Of a DNA stretch of 64,000 nt, positions 54,108-63,784 are shown one piece after another. Each line of letters opens with the position of its first letter. Position 1 is the stretch's first letter. A program made the translations under genes and the position numbers. A model generated the notes under the pieces. That model saw nothing but the letters and a program-made list of their open reading frames with translations, was not told the DNA's origin and ran no database searches. The stretch is from Elusimicrobiota bacterium (GTDB lineage: Bacteria > Elusimicrobiota > Elusimicrobia > FEN-1173): assembly GCA_016788905.1 (NCBI GenBank), contig JAEURZ010000010.1, positions 1-64,000 of the forward strand, read 5' to 3'.

Positions 54108-57100
54108 TTGCTCACCGCAATTTTCCGTTTTAACGTCTGTCCATTCGTCGCTTCCAAAATCGCCACATACCCACCGTTCCCCACCACCACCCCATCCGCG
54201 TTCTTCCCATCCCAAGAAACCCGGTTCAGACCAGAAGAGCCGCCCACTTCTCCCTGAGAGTAACTTTTCTCCCGCACCCGATGCCCCATCATGTCGTAGA
54301 TGACCAGGCGAACCCCCGCGTCCGATGTGAGATTGTATTCCAAGAAGGTCAGATCCCTCCCCGCGCGGAAGGGATTGGGGTAGTTCACCAATCCCTCTTC
54401 CAGGGTCGTCACGGCGGAGACAAAAAAGGTCTTACTGGTTTTCACCGTTTCTTGATGGGCCAATCCCGACTGGGTTTCCCCAAAATATTCGATGGTGTAC
54501 AACCCCTCAGTAGTGATTCCGGCCAAGGGCCCAAACGTCACTAAACCAGAGGGCAGGGTCGTAAAGGGTCCAAAACTGGTGACGAGTTCGCCCCCATTAA
54601 CGGAATAGCTCACACTCGTCAACGTGGTCCCCGGCTCCACCGCGATATCCATGTAAATCGGGTCCCCCGGTTTAAGGGCATACCCTTTCCCCTCTTCCAC
54701 CCCAAGCCCACCGACACGAAGACTGGTTGTGGGCGGTCCCAGCAAGCGAAACGATTGGGATAGAGACTTTGACCCCGACGTGGCCAGAAAGGTCCCCAAC
54801 CCGGACTTCTGTCCGCTTGTGGCAAAAACGGTTGGAGCTTGACCAAATACGTTGGACACTCCGGAAGCGGTGGAGAGGGTCCCCAACGACGCGTTGGAGA
54901 GAGCAAACCCCACGGTCTGATTGGGAATCGGGTTCGAAAAAGCATCAAGAAGGGTCACCATCACCGTCTGGCTACTCCCCGCCTCAAGAGTAGCAGGAAG
55001 GTCGGTGGTCATGGCCGCCAACGGACCCGACAAAAAGTTCATGGCGGAACTGGAAGACGTTCGAACACCGTCCGTCACACTGAAAAAGAACACCCCCGAC
55101 TGAGAAAACGCCTGTTGAAAAGTGACCGCGCCCCCGCTCACCGTTTGAGCCGTCACCTGAAGAGTTCCCGTCACAGGAATCGCCGCGGGACTTACGGCAG
55201 CAATCGTCACGGCTTGGTTCCAATTTTTAGCAGTGGTCAAGGTATCCACATCCTGCGGCGTGATGGTCATGGAAAAAGTGTCCGGCGGCCCCACCCGACT
55301 CTCCACCGGGGTCGTCGCCACATATTCCACATTTCGAGGAATAAAGTGAATGGAAGAACTGAATCCCTGCCATCCGTCCTCATCATAAAACCGAAAGATA
55401 ACATCCTCGGCGACCCGATAACCTAAAGTTAAGTTCAGGACACCGCCAGGATCCATCCGCACCATGTTCGGTTCGTTGGGATCAGGAATGGTCGGGCTCA
55501 CAATCACCACATTGCTGATGGGCAACGGTTGAAAAGAAGGCGTGAGAGCCACCACGTAAACCTTCCCAGTGTATCCTGAAACCACCGTCCCCGTTGTGGA
55601 GTTAACGTACCGCCTCAAAGTAAGGTCCACATCAAAATCCCTGGGAGGACCACTGTAAAAATCGGCCCCAAAATTGGACGTCACCGTAGGGACATAGGCC
55701 CGCCCCGTTACAGGGATCACGACGGACTGAGGGAATAGGCTAGAACTGGAAGTGTCCGTGGCCGTCACGGTCACTTGGGGAGGAGTCGCCAAGGTTAAAC
55801 CCGAAAACAAAGCCTGTCCGTTGGCAAACCCTTGAAGAGACACCGTGGTGAGGGACCCATCCGAAGCGGACAACCGAACGGCGGGAGTGTTCGGTGTGTT
55901 CACAGCGGACACCACATTCCAATACCGGTCCACCGCATTCACGGTCAAGGCAAAGGATTCGTTGGCCGCCTGAGGGAGCAGACCGGAAGAATCTTTACCT
56001 GTTAAGGAAGGTCTGCCGGGAACAGAGACCTCCCCTGGGGCTAAAATCTGAACCTTCACGTATGCCCCGGGCAAAATATCCATGTCTTTGAGACCCGAAA
56101 TCGAAGAAAATCCAGCCACCGTTCCCGACGCACGCACAACGATATGTTCCGCTTTGGTGTAGCTGAAGTTAAACGACGCTTCCCCCAGGGAAAACGTGGC
56201 CGCAGAAACGGGCGAACTCCCGACCGCAGGAAGGCCCCCCGACTCAACCCACAAATTGAAAGTGTGCTGATAACTCGAACTCCGAATGGGGTAGGCGTCT
56301 TGAACTGTGTCATAGAGCCCCACCGCAACAGGAAACGTATCGTCCGTTGTTTTTGTCGCGGGCAGAGTGATCACGTATTTTAATCCGTTAGGAACCACCG
56401 TGATATTGCCCGAATTAGATAACCGGTTAAAACTGTCGGTCACACGGATTTTAATGGTTTCCACGTGGCTGTAACTTTGTTGAAACGTAACAGACCCATT
56501 ACTCAAGGTGGCCGCCGCGACACCGATGGGAACCGTGGCGGCTGTCCCCGACGACAAGAACGCCTGCATAAAGACGGAATTGTTCGCCCCCACCATGGGT
56601 AAGCCGGTGTTGGGATCAATCAGATCCACCGTCATTGAAAAGAGCGCCCCCACCGTTGCCGTGGAAGGAACGGTCACCACATACGTTGCACCCGGCGTTA
56701 CCGGGACATCGGAATAGGACGTCTTCGAAATATCGGATTGGTCGGTGCCTGTAACGCGAACGGTCGATGGGTTGGGTAGGTTTCCCTTCAAAAACACGTT
56801 GGAGACGGTGGTGGATCCACTGTTCACGGCAATATTGGAGAGAGCAATGGCCCCATCGTTGGACGTCAACGAGATGTTGTTTCCGGAATAGGTCGTATCC
56901 CGATTGTAATACCGATCACACGCAAAAACAGCGTAGGACATCGATGTATTGGCTTGCACGGACGAGATCGCCCCAGTGTTTTTTCCCGGCGCTGAAGGAG
57001 AGCCTGGGAGAAGGGTTTCCCCGGGAGCCAATAACACCAATCGCCCCGTGCTCGCCGCGTAAGACCCCACGGAAATGGTGGCGTTGGAAGAATCGTTGAA

Positions 57101-60037
57101 CCCGTTGGCCGTCACGGAGGCCACGAGAACGGAAGACCCAGCTGTATACACCTGGACGAACCCTACCCCTTGCCCCTGAGCCAGGGTCACCTGGGCTGGC
57201 GAACCCAAATTAGAAAAAACGTTTGCGGTTGGAACGGACAGGTCCGCCACCGCGGCCCGATCCACTTTGTTCCCATAACTGTCCACCGCCGTCACGGTCA
57301 CCGCAAAGGAATTCCCCGCAAGGATCGTGGCGGCCGATCCCGTTTTGTAGGGAGCCCCCAAACCGGGTTGACGAACTTCCCCCGACAGGGTGACGACCAC
57401 ATCCGACCAGGTCGATAATTCTTTCACACTAAAAAAAGCGCTAAATCCCTCACGCATGGTCGGTGAAGTAACAAAGGCCCGCACTTGAAGGTTATCGGCC
57501 CCATTGCCCAGAGACTGCCCCGCGTAAGTGATGGTAATGGGTTGGTCCGGAACCACCCCCCCCGTTACGGGGTGAGCCACAAAATTCACACTGGAGGGAG
57601 AAATCGTTCCCCCATAGGAGAGGGGGGACCCATTTTCCCAAAGCTCTAATTGAACGGCTCCACTAAAGTTAGTGGCCACGTTGCCCAGGCTGTCAAACGC
57701 CTTAAATGTTAAATTAAAAGGAACCCCAGCCGTTTGAATCGGGATGCTATCGGCGACGATAGAACCCGAATTGGGTGTAACCAAAAATCGCGTCACATTT
57801 CCCGGGGTGACTTCAATGGTTTGGTTCACACTTTTCGGGGCGGGGCTCGTGTCCACCACCCGCAGGATATTCGCCCCCAGCGTCCCCAACCCTAATTGGT
57901 TGGAAAAAGTCCCGCTGGTCATGGGAAACGGGTTCGCGAAGGGAAAAGTGACCACTCCGCCAGAGGGGGAGGTCAAAGAAAAGGTTAAGGAAGGCCAAAG
58001 ACTCCCAGCCAGGGGGGGGTTAATAATGGGATTGAAATAGGAGTCCGTGAGGTAAACCCCAACAGGGAAATTGACGTTGACCACCTGAGTGGTGGGCAAG
58101 CCCGTTTTTCCATCCGGTTCTATCCCGGTTTGAATGCCTGAAGCCAAGGTCTCCCCGGGGGAAACGAAAACGACTTGAGTGTAGGCCCCGGGGTTCACCG
58201 TCAGAAGGTTGCTCCGGCCTGTGAGACCCGACATGCGGGCCACCAAGCGACCATTCCCCGCGGGATACGCCGTACGAAGAAGGACGTTGGTCACATTGGC
58301 AAAGGCCCCCGAGGCCGGCATATTGGGTGTGCCACCGTTCAGATCCACGTAACCCGGCACCCCCGCATCACTTTCCAAACTGAGGACCACGGGGCCAACG
58401 GTCCATCCTCCCGTCACGTTGTCGATGACGTTCCACCCTTGATCCACCACAAAAACCTGGGCTGCAATAGAAGTCCCCGCCGGCTGGGTGGTGGGTACCG
58501 CGGGAGCGTTACCGGGGTACTGACCCGGGGTGAACGCTTGTCCCGGCAACACCACATGCAAACTAATCACACTTCCATAAATAATTTGGAAGGGAGCGGA
58601 CTCGCCAAACCGACCGACCCCATCATCAAATTTAATACACACGGGATTAGCTCGGGGAAAGGCCACCACGGCCCCGTTGAAGAGCCCGGAAGCGAACGCC
58701 ACCGTGGATTGGGCTCCCACCGTCACAGGATCCCCATCAAGAGTCCCGGGCAACAGATTGGTGCCAGAACAGTTGGTTAACGCAATGGAGACGGCACCGT
58801 TGTAGGACGTCACCGTGTTCGCCGCCGGGGTCCCATCCACCACCCGGGCAGACACCAAGAACGATTGTCCGGGAACCTGAGGGCTAGGCACGGCCGACAC
58901 TTCAATCAAATTCGCGGCACCGCTATTCACCAACACACTGGTCACACTATTTTTCCCTGGATCCGCAAAATCATAGACACGAACCTGATGCGTTTGATTG
59001 GCAATGTAAAAAACAAATTCTCCATTTGCCACCACATTGTTTCCCGTGTTAATAATTTTGAGGCCTGGCACGGAATCGTTGGGCGGACGGGGTGCGTTTG
59101 GATAACTCAACGACTCGAAAGCCAGGGTCACGGCGGAGGGAGGGGTGATAATGGGGTTGTTGAATTGGTCAACTAAAAAAACCGTCACGTTGGGAACCGC
59201 CAAGTTTGCGGTGGCCGCGTTGGCAGATCCACTTTTCCCGCTGGGAATCAATATTTTCCCCGGTGTCAAGGTTTCTCCCGGGAAGAGCATGGTCACATGG
59301 TCATAGGCCCCGGGATTGATGTTGACATCAACAAAACCAGACGCCAACCCCAAACTGAAGTAATTTATTGTGGCGGTCACAAAAATCCGGTTGGTCCGCG
59401 TATTGGGATCGGTTCCACGCAACATCACGTTCACCACCGCTTCCCCGTTCACGAAATCACCACCACTCACGATGTTGCTTGCGCCGTTCACCACCACATC
59501 CCCAGTGGAAGCCGAAACGATAATATTGTCGTTGAACCCGGTAACCACGGCTCCCCCCCCGTTTAATCCGTCCTTGGCCCGGACCGTCATTTGGAACTGA
59601 ACCCCCGCTGTCCCCGTAAAACCAGAGGGAGGTACGATTTCAAAACTTTTGACAGTGTTTTGGAGATTAAAATTCTTTTGGGATGTCACGGGCGAGGCCG
59701 CAAAAGATTCCGTGACAATGATGGGGGTATTTCCTGGGCTCACGGCGTTGCCCGCGAAAAGCCCCCAGGTGGCTACGGAGGACCAATCCACCCCCCCCGG
59801 AGGATCCGCCAAGGGACTTTCTGAAAGACCCGTGGGAAGCGTGATATACACATTGTGAGGAGTAAAATCGGGGGCGGCTCCGGAATAGGGGGTCACCGTG
59901 AACGTCACATCGGGATCCCCTTTCATAACATTGGTGGGGATATTAATTAGGTAGGAATCATAGGCTAAAACAGATGCCGCTATTCCAACAATTCCTACGG
60001 CGAGGGAAAAGCCTTTCCGGAACCTTTGGAAAATCAT
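54104..60037 (-). CDS. Giant secreted Ig-like repeat protein with FlgD/sorting-like C-terminus
   Basis: A 1977-residue protein with a signal peptide (about 1-25). It is made of Ig/cadherin-like beta modules; at least five repeat a PGETL-x-PG motif (near residues 252, 497, 622, 1002 and 1331) followed by a (V/I)D-x-(Y/F/W)-x-N strand. The last ~95 residues (from YPNPFRAG near 1885) form a FlgD-like/type IX C-terminal domain (LVIYDMMGHRVREK, WDGKNADGVVV). It likely sits on or is exported to the cell surface. Its first ~235 residues match the upstream gene. It overlaps both neighbours by ATGA. Confidence 0.88.
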   Translation of the reverse strand: MIFQRFRKGFSLAVGIVGIAASVLAYDSYLINIPTNVMKGDPDVTFTVTPYSGAAPDFTPHNVYITLPTGLSESPLADPPGGVDWSSVATWGLFAGNAVSPGNTPIIVTESFAASPVTSQKNFNLQNTVKSFEIVPPSGFTGTAGVQFQMTVRAKDGLNGGGAVVTGFNDNIIVSASTGDVVVNGASNIVSGGDFVNGEAVVNVMLRGTDPNTRTNRIFVTATINYFSLGLASGFVDVNINPGAYDHVTMLFPGETLTPGKILIPSGKSGSANAATANLAVPNVTVFLVDQFNNPIITPPSAVTLAFESLSYPNAPRPPNDSVPGLKIINTGNNVVANGEFVFYIANQTHQVRVYDFADPGKNSVTSVLVNSGAANLIEVSAVPSPQVPGQSFLVSARVVDGTPAANTVTSYNGAVSIALTNCSGTNLLPGTLDGDPVTVGAQSTVAFASGLFNGAVVAFPRANPVCIKFDDGVGRFGESAPFQIIYGSVISLHVVLPGQAFTPGQYPGNAPAVPTTQPAGTSIAAQVFVVDQGWNVIDNVTGGWTVGPVVLSLESDAGVPGYVDLNGGTPNMPASGAFANVTNVLLRTAYPAGNGRLVARMSGLTGRSNLLTVNPGAYTQVVFVSPGETLASGIQTGIEPDGKTGLPTTQVVNVNFPVGVYLTDSYFNPIINPPLAGSLWPSLTFSLTSPSGGVVTFPFANPFPMTSGTFSNQLGLGTLGANILRVVDTSPAPKSVNQTIEVTPGNVTRFLVTPNSGSIVADSIPIQTAGVPFNLTFKAFDSLGNVATNFSGAVQLELWENGSPLSYGGTISPSSVNFVAHPVTGGVVPDQPITITYAGQSLGNGADNLQVRAFVTSPTMREGFSAFFSVKELSTWSDVVVTLSGEVRQPGLGAPYKTGSAATILAGNSFAVTVTAVDSYGNKVDRAAVADLSVPTANVFSNLGSPAQVTLAQGQGVGFVQVYTAGSSVLVASVTANGFNDSSNATISVGSYAASTGRLVLLAPGETLLPGSPSAPGKNTGAISSVQANTSMSYAVFACDRYYNRDTTYSGNNISLTSNDGAIALSNIAVNSGSTTVSNVFLKGNLPNPSTVRVTGTDQSDISKTSYSDVPVTPGATYVVTVPSTATVGALFSMTVDLIDPNTGLPMVGANNSVFMQAFLSSGTAATVPIGVAAATLSNGSVTFQQSYSHVETIKIRVTDSFNRLSNSGNITVVPNGLKYVITLPATKTTDDTFPVAVGLYDTVQDAYPIRSSSYQHTFNLWVESGGLPAVGSSPVSAATFSLGEASFNFSYTKAEHIVVRASGTVAGFSSISGLKDMDILPGAYVKVQILAPGEVSVPGRPSLTGKDSSGLLPQAANESFALTVNAVDRYWNVVSAVNTPNTPAVRLSASDGSLTTVSLQGFANGQALFSGLTLATPPQVTVTATDTSSSSLFPQSVVIPVTGRAYVPTVTSNFGADFYSGPPRDFDVDLTLRRYVNSTTGTVVSGYTGKVYVVALTPSFQPLPISNVVIVSPTIPDPNEPNMVRMDPGGVLNLTLGYRVAEDVIFRFYDEDGWQGFSSSIHFIPRNVEYVATTPVESRVGPPDTFSMTITPQDVDTLTTAKNWNQAVTIAAVSPAAIPVTGTLQVTAQTVSGGAVTFQQAFSQSGVFFFSVTDGVRTSSSSAMNFLSGPLAAMTTDLPATLEAGSSQTVMVTLLDAFSNPIPNQTVGFALSNASLGTLSTASGVSNVFGQAPTVFATSGQKSGLGTFLATSGSKSLSQSFRLLGPPTTSLRVGGLGVEEGKGYALKPGDPIYMDIAVEPGTTLTSVSYSVNGGELVTSFGPFTTLPSGLVTFGPLAGITTEGLYTIEYFGETQSGLAHQETVKTSKTFFVSAVTTLEEGLVNYPNPFRAGRDLTFLEYNLTSDAGVRLVIYDMMGHRVREKSYSQGEVGGSSGLNRVSWDGKNADGVVVGNGGYVAILEATNGQTLKRKIAVSK

Positions 60038-60753
60038 TGTGCCTTCGCTCCAACGGTCAATTCAACAATCCCCGTCGCCTTTTCCCGCTGGCCTGGGTAA
60101 AGCCGTGCGGCCGACACTTTCAATTGATTTAATCGACCGGGAGGATCCGCCTCGCTAAAGAGGACCTCGGCCAAGGCCACCCCATCGTTAAATAGGTCTC
60201 CCGACAGGAAAGGCTCCTGGACGGATCCAAAAAGCGCCACCAATTCCACCGGGCTTTTGTAAGACCGAACGATGGCCCCCGCCGAATCCATGGCCACAAT
60301 CTGAAAAGGGAAGGGGACCCCCACCTGGGGGGCGGTCATTCCCGCGGGAGTCATCTGGAAGTGGTCCACCCTGTTTTCAATAATAAAAAACCCAGTCCCC
60401 CGAACGTCAGGGTCCCCAACCTTCTGAACACGACAAACAATACGTGTTGGGGAGAGAGTGGAATCCAGGGAAACTCGGAATCGCGTAGCCCCAGTGGCAA
60501 AGAGGGGGGAAGAGGCCCCTGACAGGGACTCAATTCGAACCCCGCTGGGCAACCCCAGGAAAGAAATGGCGTGAGGGGAAAGATCCACTTCCCCTTCTGA
60601 CAACGGGGTCACGGTGACAAAGATTTCCGAGTCCCCCACCATAACAAACCGTGGAACATCCAAAACATACCGATCCACCGCTAAGCCTTTGCCCACCAGG
60701 CCAAGGAAAAGGGATAGACAGAGGATCCCATTCTGAAAAAAGGATTTATTCAT
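60034..60753 (-). CDS. Secreted protein, short paralogue of the giant protein N-terminus
   Basis: A 239-residue secreted protein (signal peptide about 1-26, ending GLAVD). It aligns by eye with residues 26-240 of the next gene: RYVLDVPRFVMVGDSEIFVTV matches SYLINIPTNVMKGDPDVTFTV, and the later SGDLFNDGVALAEVLF matches SGGDFVNGEAVVNVML. It has no FlgD-like tail. I chose the ATG at 60753 because it begins the signal peptide; an ATG 24 bases upstream is in frame. It is the first gene of the envelope group. Confidence 0.8.
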   Translation of the reverse strand: MNKSFFQNGILCLSLFLGLVGKGLAVDRYVLDVPRFVMVGDSEIFVTVTPLSEGEVDLSPHAISFLGLPSGVRIESLSGASSPLFATGATRFRVSLDSTLSPTRIVCRVQKVGDPDVRGTGFFIIENRVDHFQMTPAGMTAPQVGVPFPFQIVAMDSAGAIVRSYKSPVELVALFGSVQEPFLSGDLFNDGVALAEVLFSEADPPGRLNQLKVSAARLYPGQREKATGIVELTVGAKAQ

Positions 60754-60777
60754 GGGAAAGGTCACACCCACCTTCAT

Positions 60778-61021
60778 GCACCACTATGGCCAAACCAAAG
60801 TTGATCGAGCGTCCAAGCTGTCGATAAGAATTCAATTACGCCCTCCACCGGCAAAGTGTGTGAAATTCCGCAACTGTAGCAAGCCTAACCCCTGAATCAC
60901 TGTTTTGCAAGGTTTTTTTAGGAAATATTTTAGGGTTTAGGTTTAGGGGACGTAGTTTAGGGGATGTTGCTTATAGTGTGTACAGATGGATTCCCCTCTG
61001 ATGGGGATCCTGTTCAAAAAT
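60778..61021. other. Gap between the envelope group and the metal ATPase
   Basis: Both neighbours are on the minus strand. About 240 bases, AT-rich in the middle (60900-60960), with a run of TTTAGGG-like heptamers on the plus strand. It should hold the promoter of the giant-protein operon, but no clear -35/-10 pair is visible. Confidence 0.5.
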
Positions 61022-63295
61022 TTAAAGTTTAATTTTCCTCAACCTCAGGGCATTGGTGATGACGGAGACGGAGCTAAAACTCATGGCCGCGGCCGCGATC
61101 ATGGGGGACAACATCCAACCAAAGAATGGATAGAGAATCCCCGCCGCAAGGGGCACTCCCAAAACATTGTAAAAAAATGCGAAGAATAGATTCTGCCGTA
61201 TGTTCCGCATCACCGACTGAGAAAGAGAGCGCGCCTTCGCCAATCCGCGTAAATCGCCTTTCACCAACGTCACCCCGGCCGATTCCATGGCCACGTCCGT
61301 TCCGGTCCCCATGGCCACTCCCACGTGGGCCAAAGCCAAGGCGGGGGCGTCATTCACACCGTCTCCCGCCATGGCCACGATCGCCCCTTCGCCTTTCAAT
61401 TCTTTAATAATTTCCGCTTTCTCCTCGGGCAAAACACCCGCTCGGACGTCGTCGATCCCCAATTCCTTTGCCACGGCTTGGGCCGTGATCTCGTTATCGC
61501 CCGTGGCTAGAATGACCCTCACCCTCATCCCACGAAGAAGGACCAGGGCTTCGGCCGTTGATGCTTTGATCGGGTCGGCCACCCCGATCATTCCCACCAA
61601 CGCCTTTCTTTCCGAGAGGAACATGACGGTTTGACCCTTTCCACGGAGAGGTTGAACCTGATCCCTCCACCTCTCAAGGGAAACACCCTGACTGTCCATC
61701 AAGGCCTCGTTTCCCAGGGATACCTCAATACCATCCACTTTTCCCCGCACCCCTTTCCCCGTGAGGGAAGAAAAATCTTTCACCCCCACAGGGGACAATC
61801 CCTTTCCCTTAGACGCTTTCAGAATCGCCGCCGCCAAGGGATGTTCACTCCCCACCTCCAGCCCCGCCGCCAAGGAAAGGAGTGAGTCCTCATTCCGTCC
61901 CTCCATCGGGAGGAGGGAGACCACGCGGGGTTTCCCTTCCGTTAACGTTCCTGTTTTGTCCACCACCACCACATTCACTTTCTCCAACAGTTCAAGGGCT
62001 TCCGCGCTCCGAATCAAAACCCCATCCAGGGCGCCCCGGCCGACACCCACCATGATGGACATGGGCGTGGCCAATCCCAAGGCACAGGGGCAAGCAATAA
62101 TTAATACCGCCACCGCCGAGATCAACGCGTAAGCCAGCCGAGGTTCAGGTCCGAAAAGTGACCAAACTACAAAGGAAATCAAAGCCACCCCGACCACGCT
62201 GGGCACAAAGACAGCGGACACTTTATCCGCCAGCCCTTGAATGGGAGCGCGCGTCCGTTGGGCGTCGGACACCCTCTTGACAATGCGGGACAGTAACGTC
62301 TCCGCACCCACTTTTTCGGCGCGTACCACCAGCCCACCCGTTCCGTTCACGGTGCCCCCCGTAACCGGATCCCCCGGTCCCTTCTCGATGGGAATAGGCT
62401 CCCCTGAAATCATGGACTCATCCACAGAACTTCGTCCCTCTTCCACGACCCCATCCACCGGAACACTCTCCCCCGGCCTCACCCGAAGCCGGTCCCCTTT
62501 CTGCACCGACGCCAGGGACACATCTTCTTCCCGCCCGTCTGACCCAATTCGTCGGGCTGTTCGGGGAGACAGATTCATTAATTTCTTAATGGCATCGGAC
62601 GTTCGATCTCGAGCCCTCAATTCCATGACCTGTCCCAGAAGCACCAAGGTCACGATCACCGCGGCGGCTTCGAAGTAGAGTCCCACACGCCCGGCCTCGT
62701 CCCGAAACACCGCTGGGAACACATTCGGGAATAATGTCGCCACCATACTGTAGAGGTAAGCCACCCCCGTTCCCAAGCCAATGAGCGTAAACATGTTGGG
62801 GCTCCGTCGAACGAGGGACGCCCATCCCCGGACAAAAAACGGACCGCCCCCCCAAAGGACAACCGGGGTGGCCAAAAGGAATTGAGCCCACCCCGTCAAC
62901 CCACCGTGCCGCCCGACCACTGCACCCGACATTTCCAGGAGAAAGAGCGGCAAGGAAAGCCCTGCGCTCCACCAAAACCGGCGCGTCATGTCCTCCAATT
63001 CCCGGTTTGGTTTTTCCGCGACGGAAATGGTTTTGGGTTCCAGGGCCATCCCACATTTGGGACAGATCCCAGGCCCCACCTGGACAACCTCGGGGTCCAT
63101 GGGACAGGTGTATTCCCCGTCCCGATGATCCTCCGGAACGATCGCCTTATTCCCCTTCCCTCCGCTGTAGGGCTCGGGATCGGAGAGGAATTTCTCCCGG
63201 CATTTCGGATTGCAAAAACCGAATTGTTTTCCGTTCCACTCCGTCGCAATCGTGGGCGGTTCAAGAACCGTCATTCCACAAACGGGATCGATCAT
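61022..63295 (-). CDS. Copper/heavy-metal P1B-type ATPase with YHS domain
   Basis: A 757-residue metal-exporting ATPase. Residues 1-45 are a YHS metal-binding domain ([17 protein letters not shown]), residues 60-90 a second Cys-rich heavy-metal-binding domain ([19 protein letters not shown]). The membrane part carries [13 protein letters not shown] (Cys-Pro-Cys ion site), [11 protein letters not shown] is the phosphorylation site, and [11 protein letters not shown] the hinge. Most likely CopA-like (copper or silver). The ATG at 63295 has GGGGGAAAG upstream. Confidence 0.95.
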   Translation of the reverse strand: MIDPVCGMTVLEPPTIATEWNGKQFGFCNPKCREKFLSDPEPYSGGKGNKAIVPEDHRDGEYTCPMDPEVVQVGPGICPKCGMALEPKTISVAEKPNRELEDMTRRFWWSAGLSLPLFLLEMSGAVVGRHGGLTGWAQFLLATPVVLWGGGPFFVRGWASLVRRSPNMFTLIGLGTGVAYLYSMVATLFPNVFPAVFRDEAGRVGLYFEAAAVIVTLVLLGQVMELRARDRTSDAIKKLMNLSPRTARRIGSDGREEDVSLASVQKGDRLRVRPGESVPVDGVVEEGRSSVDESMISGEPIPIEKGPGDPVTGGTVNGTGGLVVRAEKVGAETLLSRIVKRVSDAQRTRAPIQGLADKVSAVFVPSVVGVALISFVVWSLFGPEPRLAYALISAVAVLIIACPCALGLATPMSIMVGVGRGALDGVLIRSAEALELLEKVNVVVVDKTGTLTEGKPRVVSLLPMEGRNEDSLLSLAAGLEVGSEHPLAAAILKASKGKGLSPVGVKDFSSLTGKGVRGKVDGIEVSLGNEALMDSQGVSLERWRDQVQPLRGKGQTVMFLSERKALVGMIGVADPIKASTAEALVLLRGMRVRVILATGDNEITAQAVAKELGIDDVRAGVLPEEKAEIIKELKGEGAIVAMAGDGVNDAPALALAHVGVAMGTGTDVAMESAGVTLVKGDLRGLAKARSLSQSVMRNIRQNLFFAFFYNVLGVPLAAGILYPFFGWMLSPMIAAAAMSFSSVSVITNALRLRKIKL

Positions 63296-63362
63296 GACGC
63301 TTTCCCCCTTATCGCCCAACAAGGTCCAATCCAAAATACCGCGACGGGAAACATCGCGTTCC

Positions 63363-63755
63363 TTATTTGGACCCTTTTTTAATTTTTTTTATGTCGGTCA
63401 ATTTGTAATCGGCCCCCATCCCCATCTGATCGGCAGAAACCTTTAACGCCTCTTGCAGTTGGGCCACCTGAACTTCTTTGTTCACCAATACCGCAAAGCG
63501 AACCGTTCCCTCCTTCGGGTCCACCTGGGCCGCTCCGATCCCCGGAACCTGGCGCATTGTCTTTTCGATCGTCGGGCCACATCCGCCGCACGTGATCGCC
63601 CCGATTTTAGCCGTGTAATAACCCGGGGAGAGGGTTGGGACACCCGGCAAAACGGGGTCATTCCCATGGGCGGGGTGGGTTTGGGATGATCCCGCCCACA
63701 ACGTACCCACCATCATTCCCACGGTCAGAACTATACTTACTTTTTTTGTCCACAT
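63363..63755 (-). CDS. Periplasmic heavy-metal-associated (HMA) protein
   Basis: A 130-residue secreted protein (signal peptide about 1-23) with one HMA domain; the metal motif is [13 protein letters not shown]. Similar proteins carry mercury, copper or silver to efflux systems. AGGAGG lies nine bases before the ATG at 63755. It sits between the P-type ATPase and the CusA-like gene in the same direction. Confidence 0.9.
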   Translation of the reverse strand: MWTKKVSIVLTVGMMVGTLWAGSSQTHPAHGNDPVLPGVPTLSPGYYTAKIGAITCGGCGPTIEKTMRQVPGIGAAQVDPKEGTVRFAVLVNKEVQVAQLQEALKVSADQMGMGADYKLTDIKKIKKGSK

Positions 63756-63784
63756 AGGTTCAATCCTCCTCTTGTTTTTTAAAA

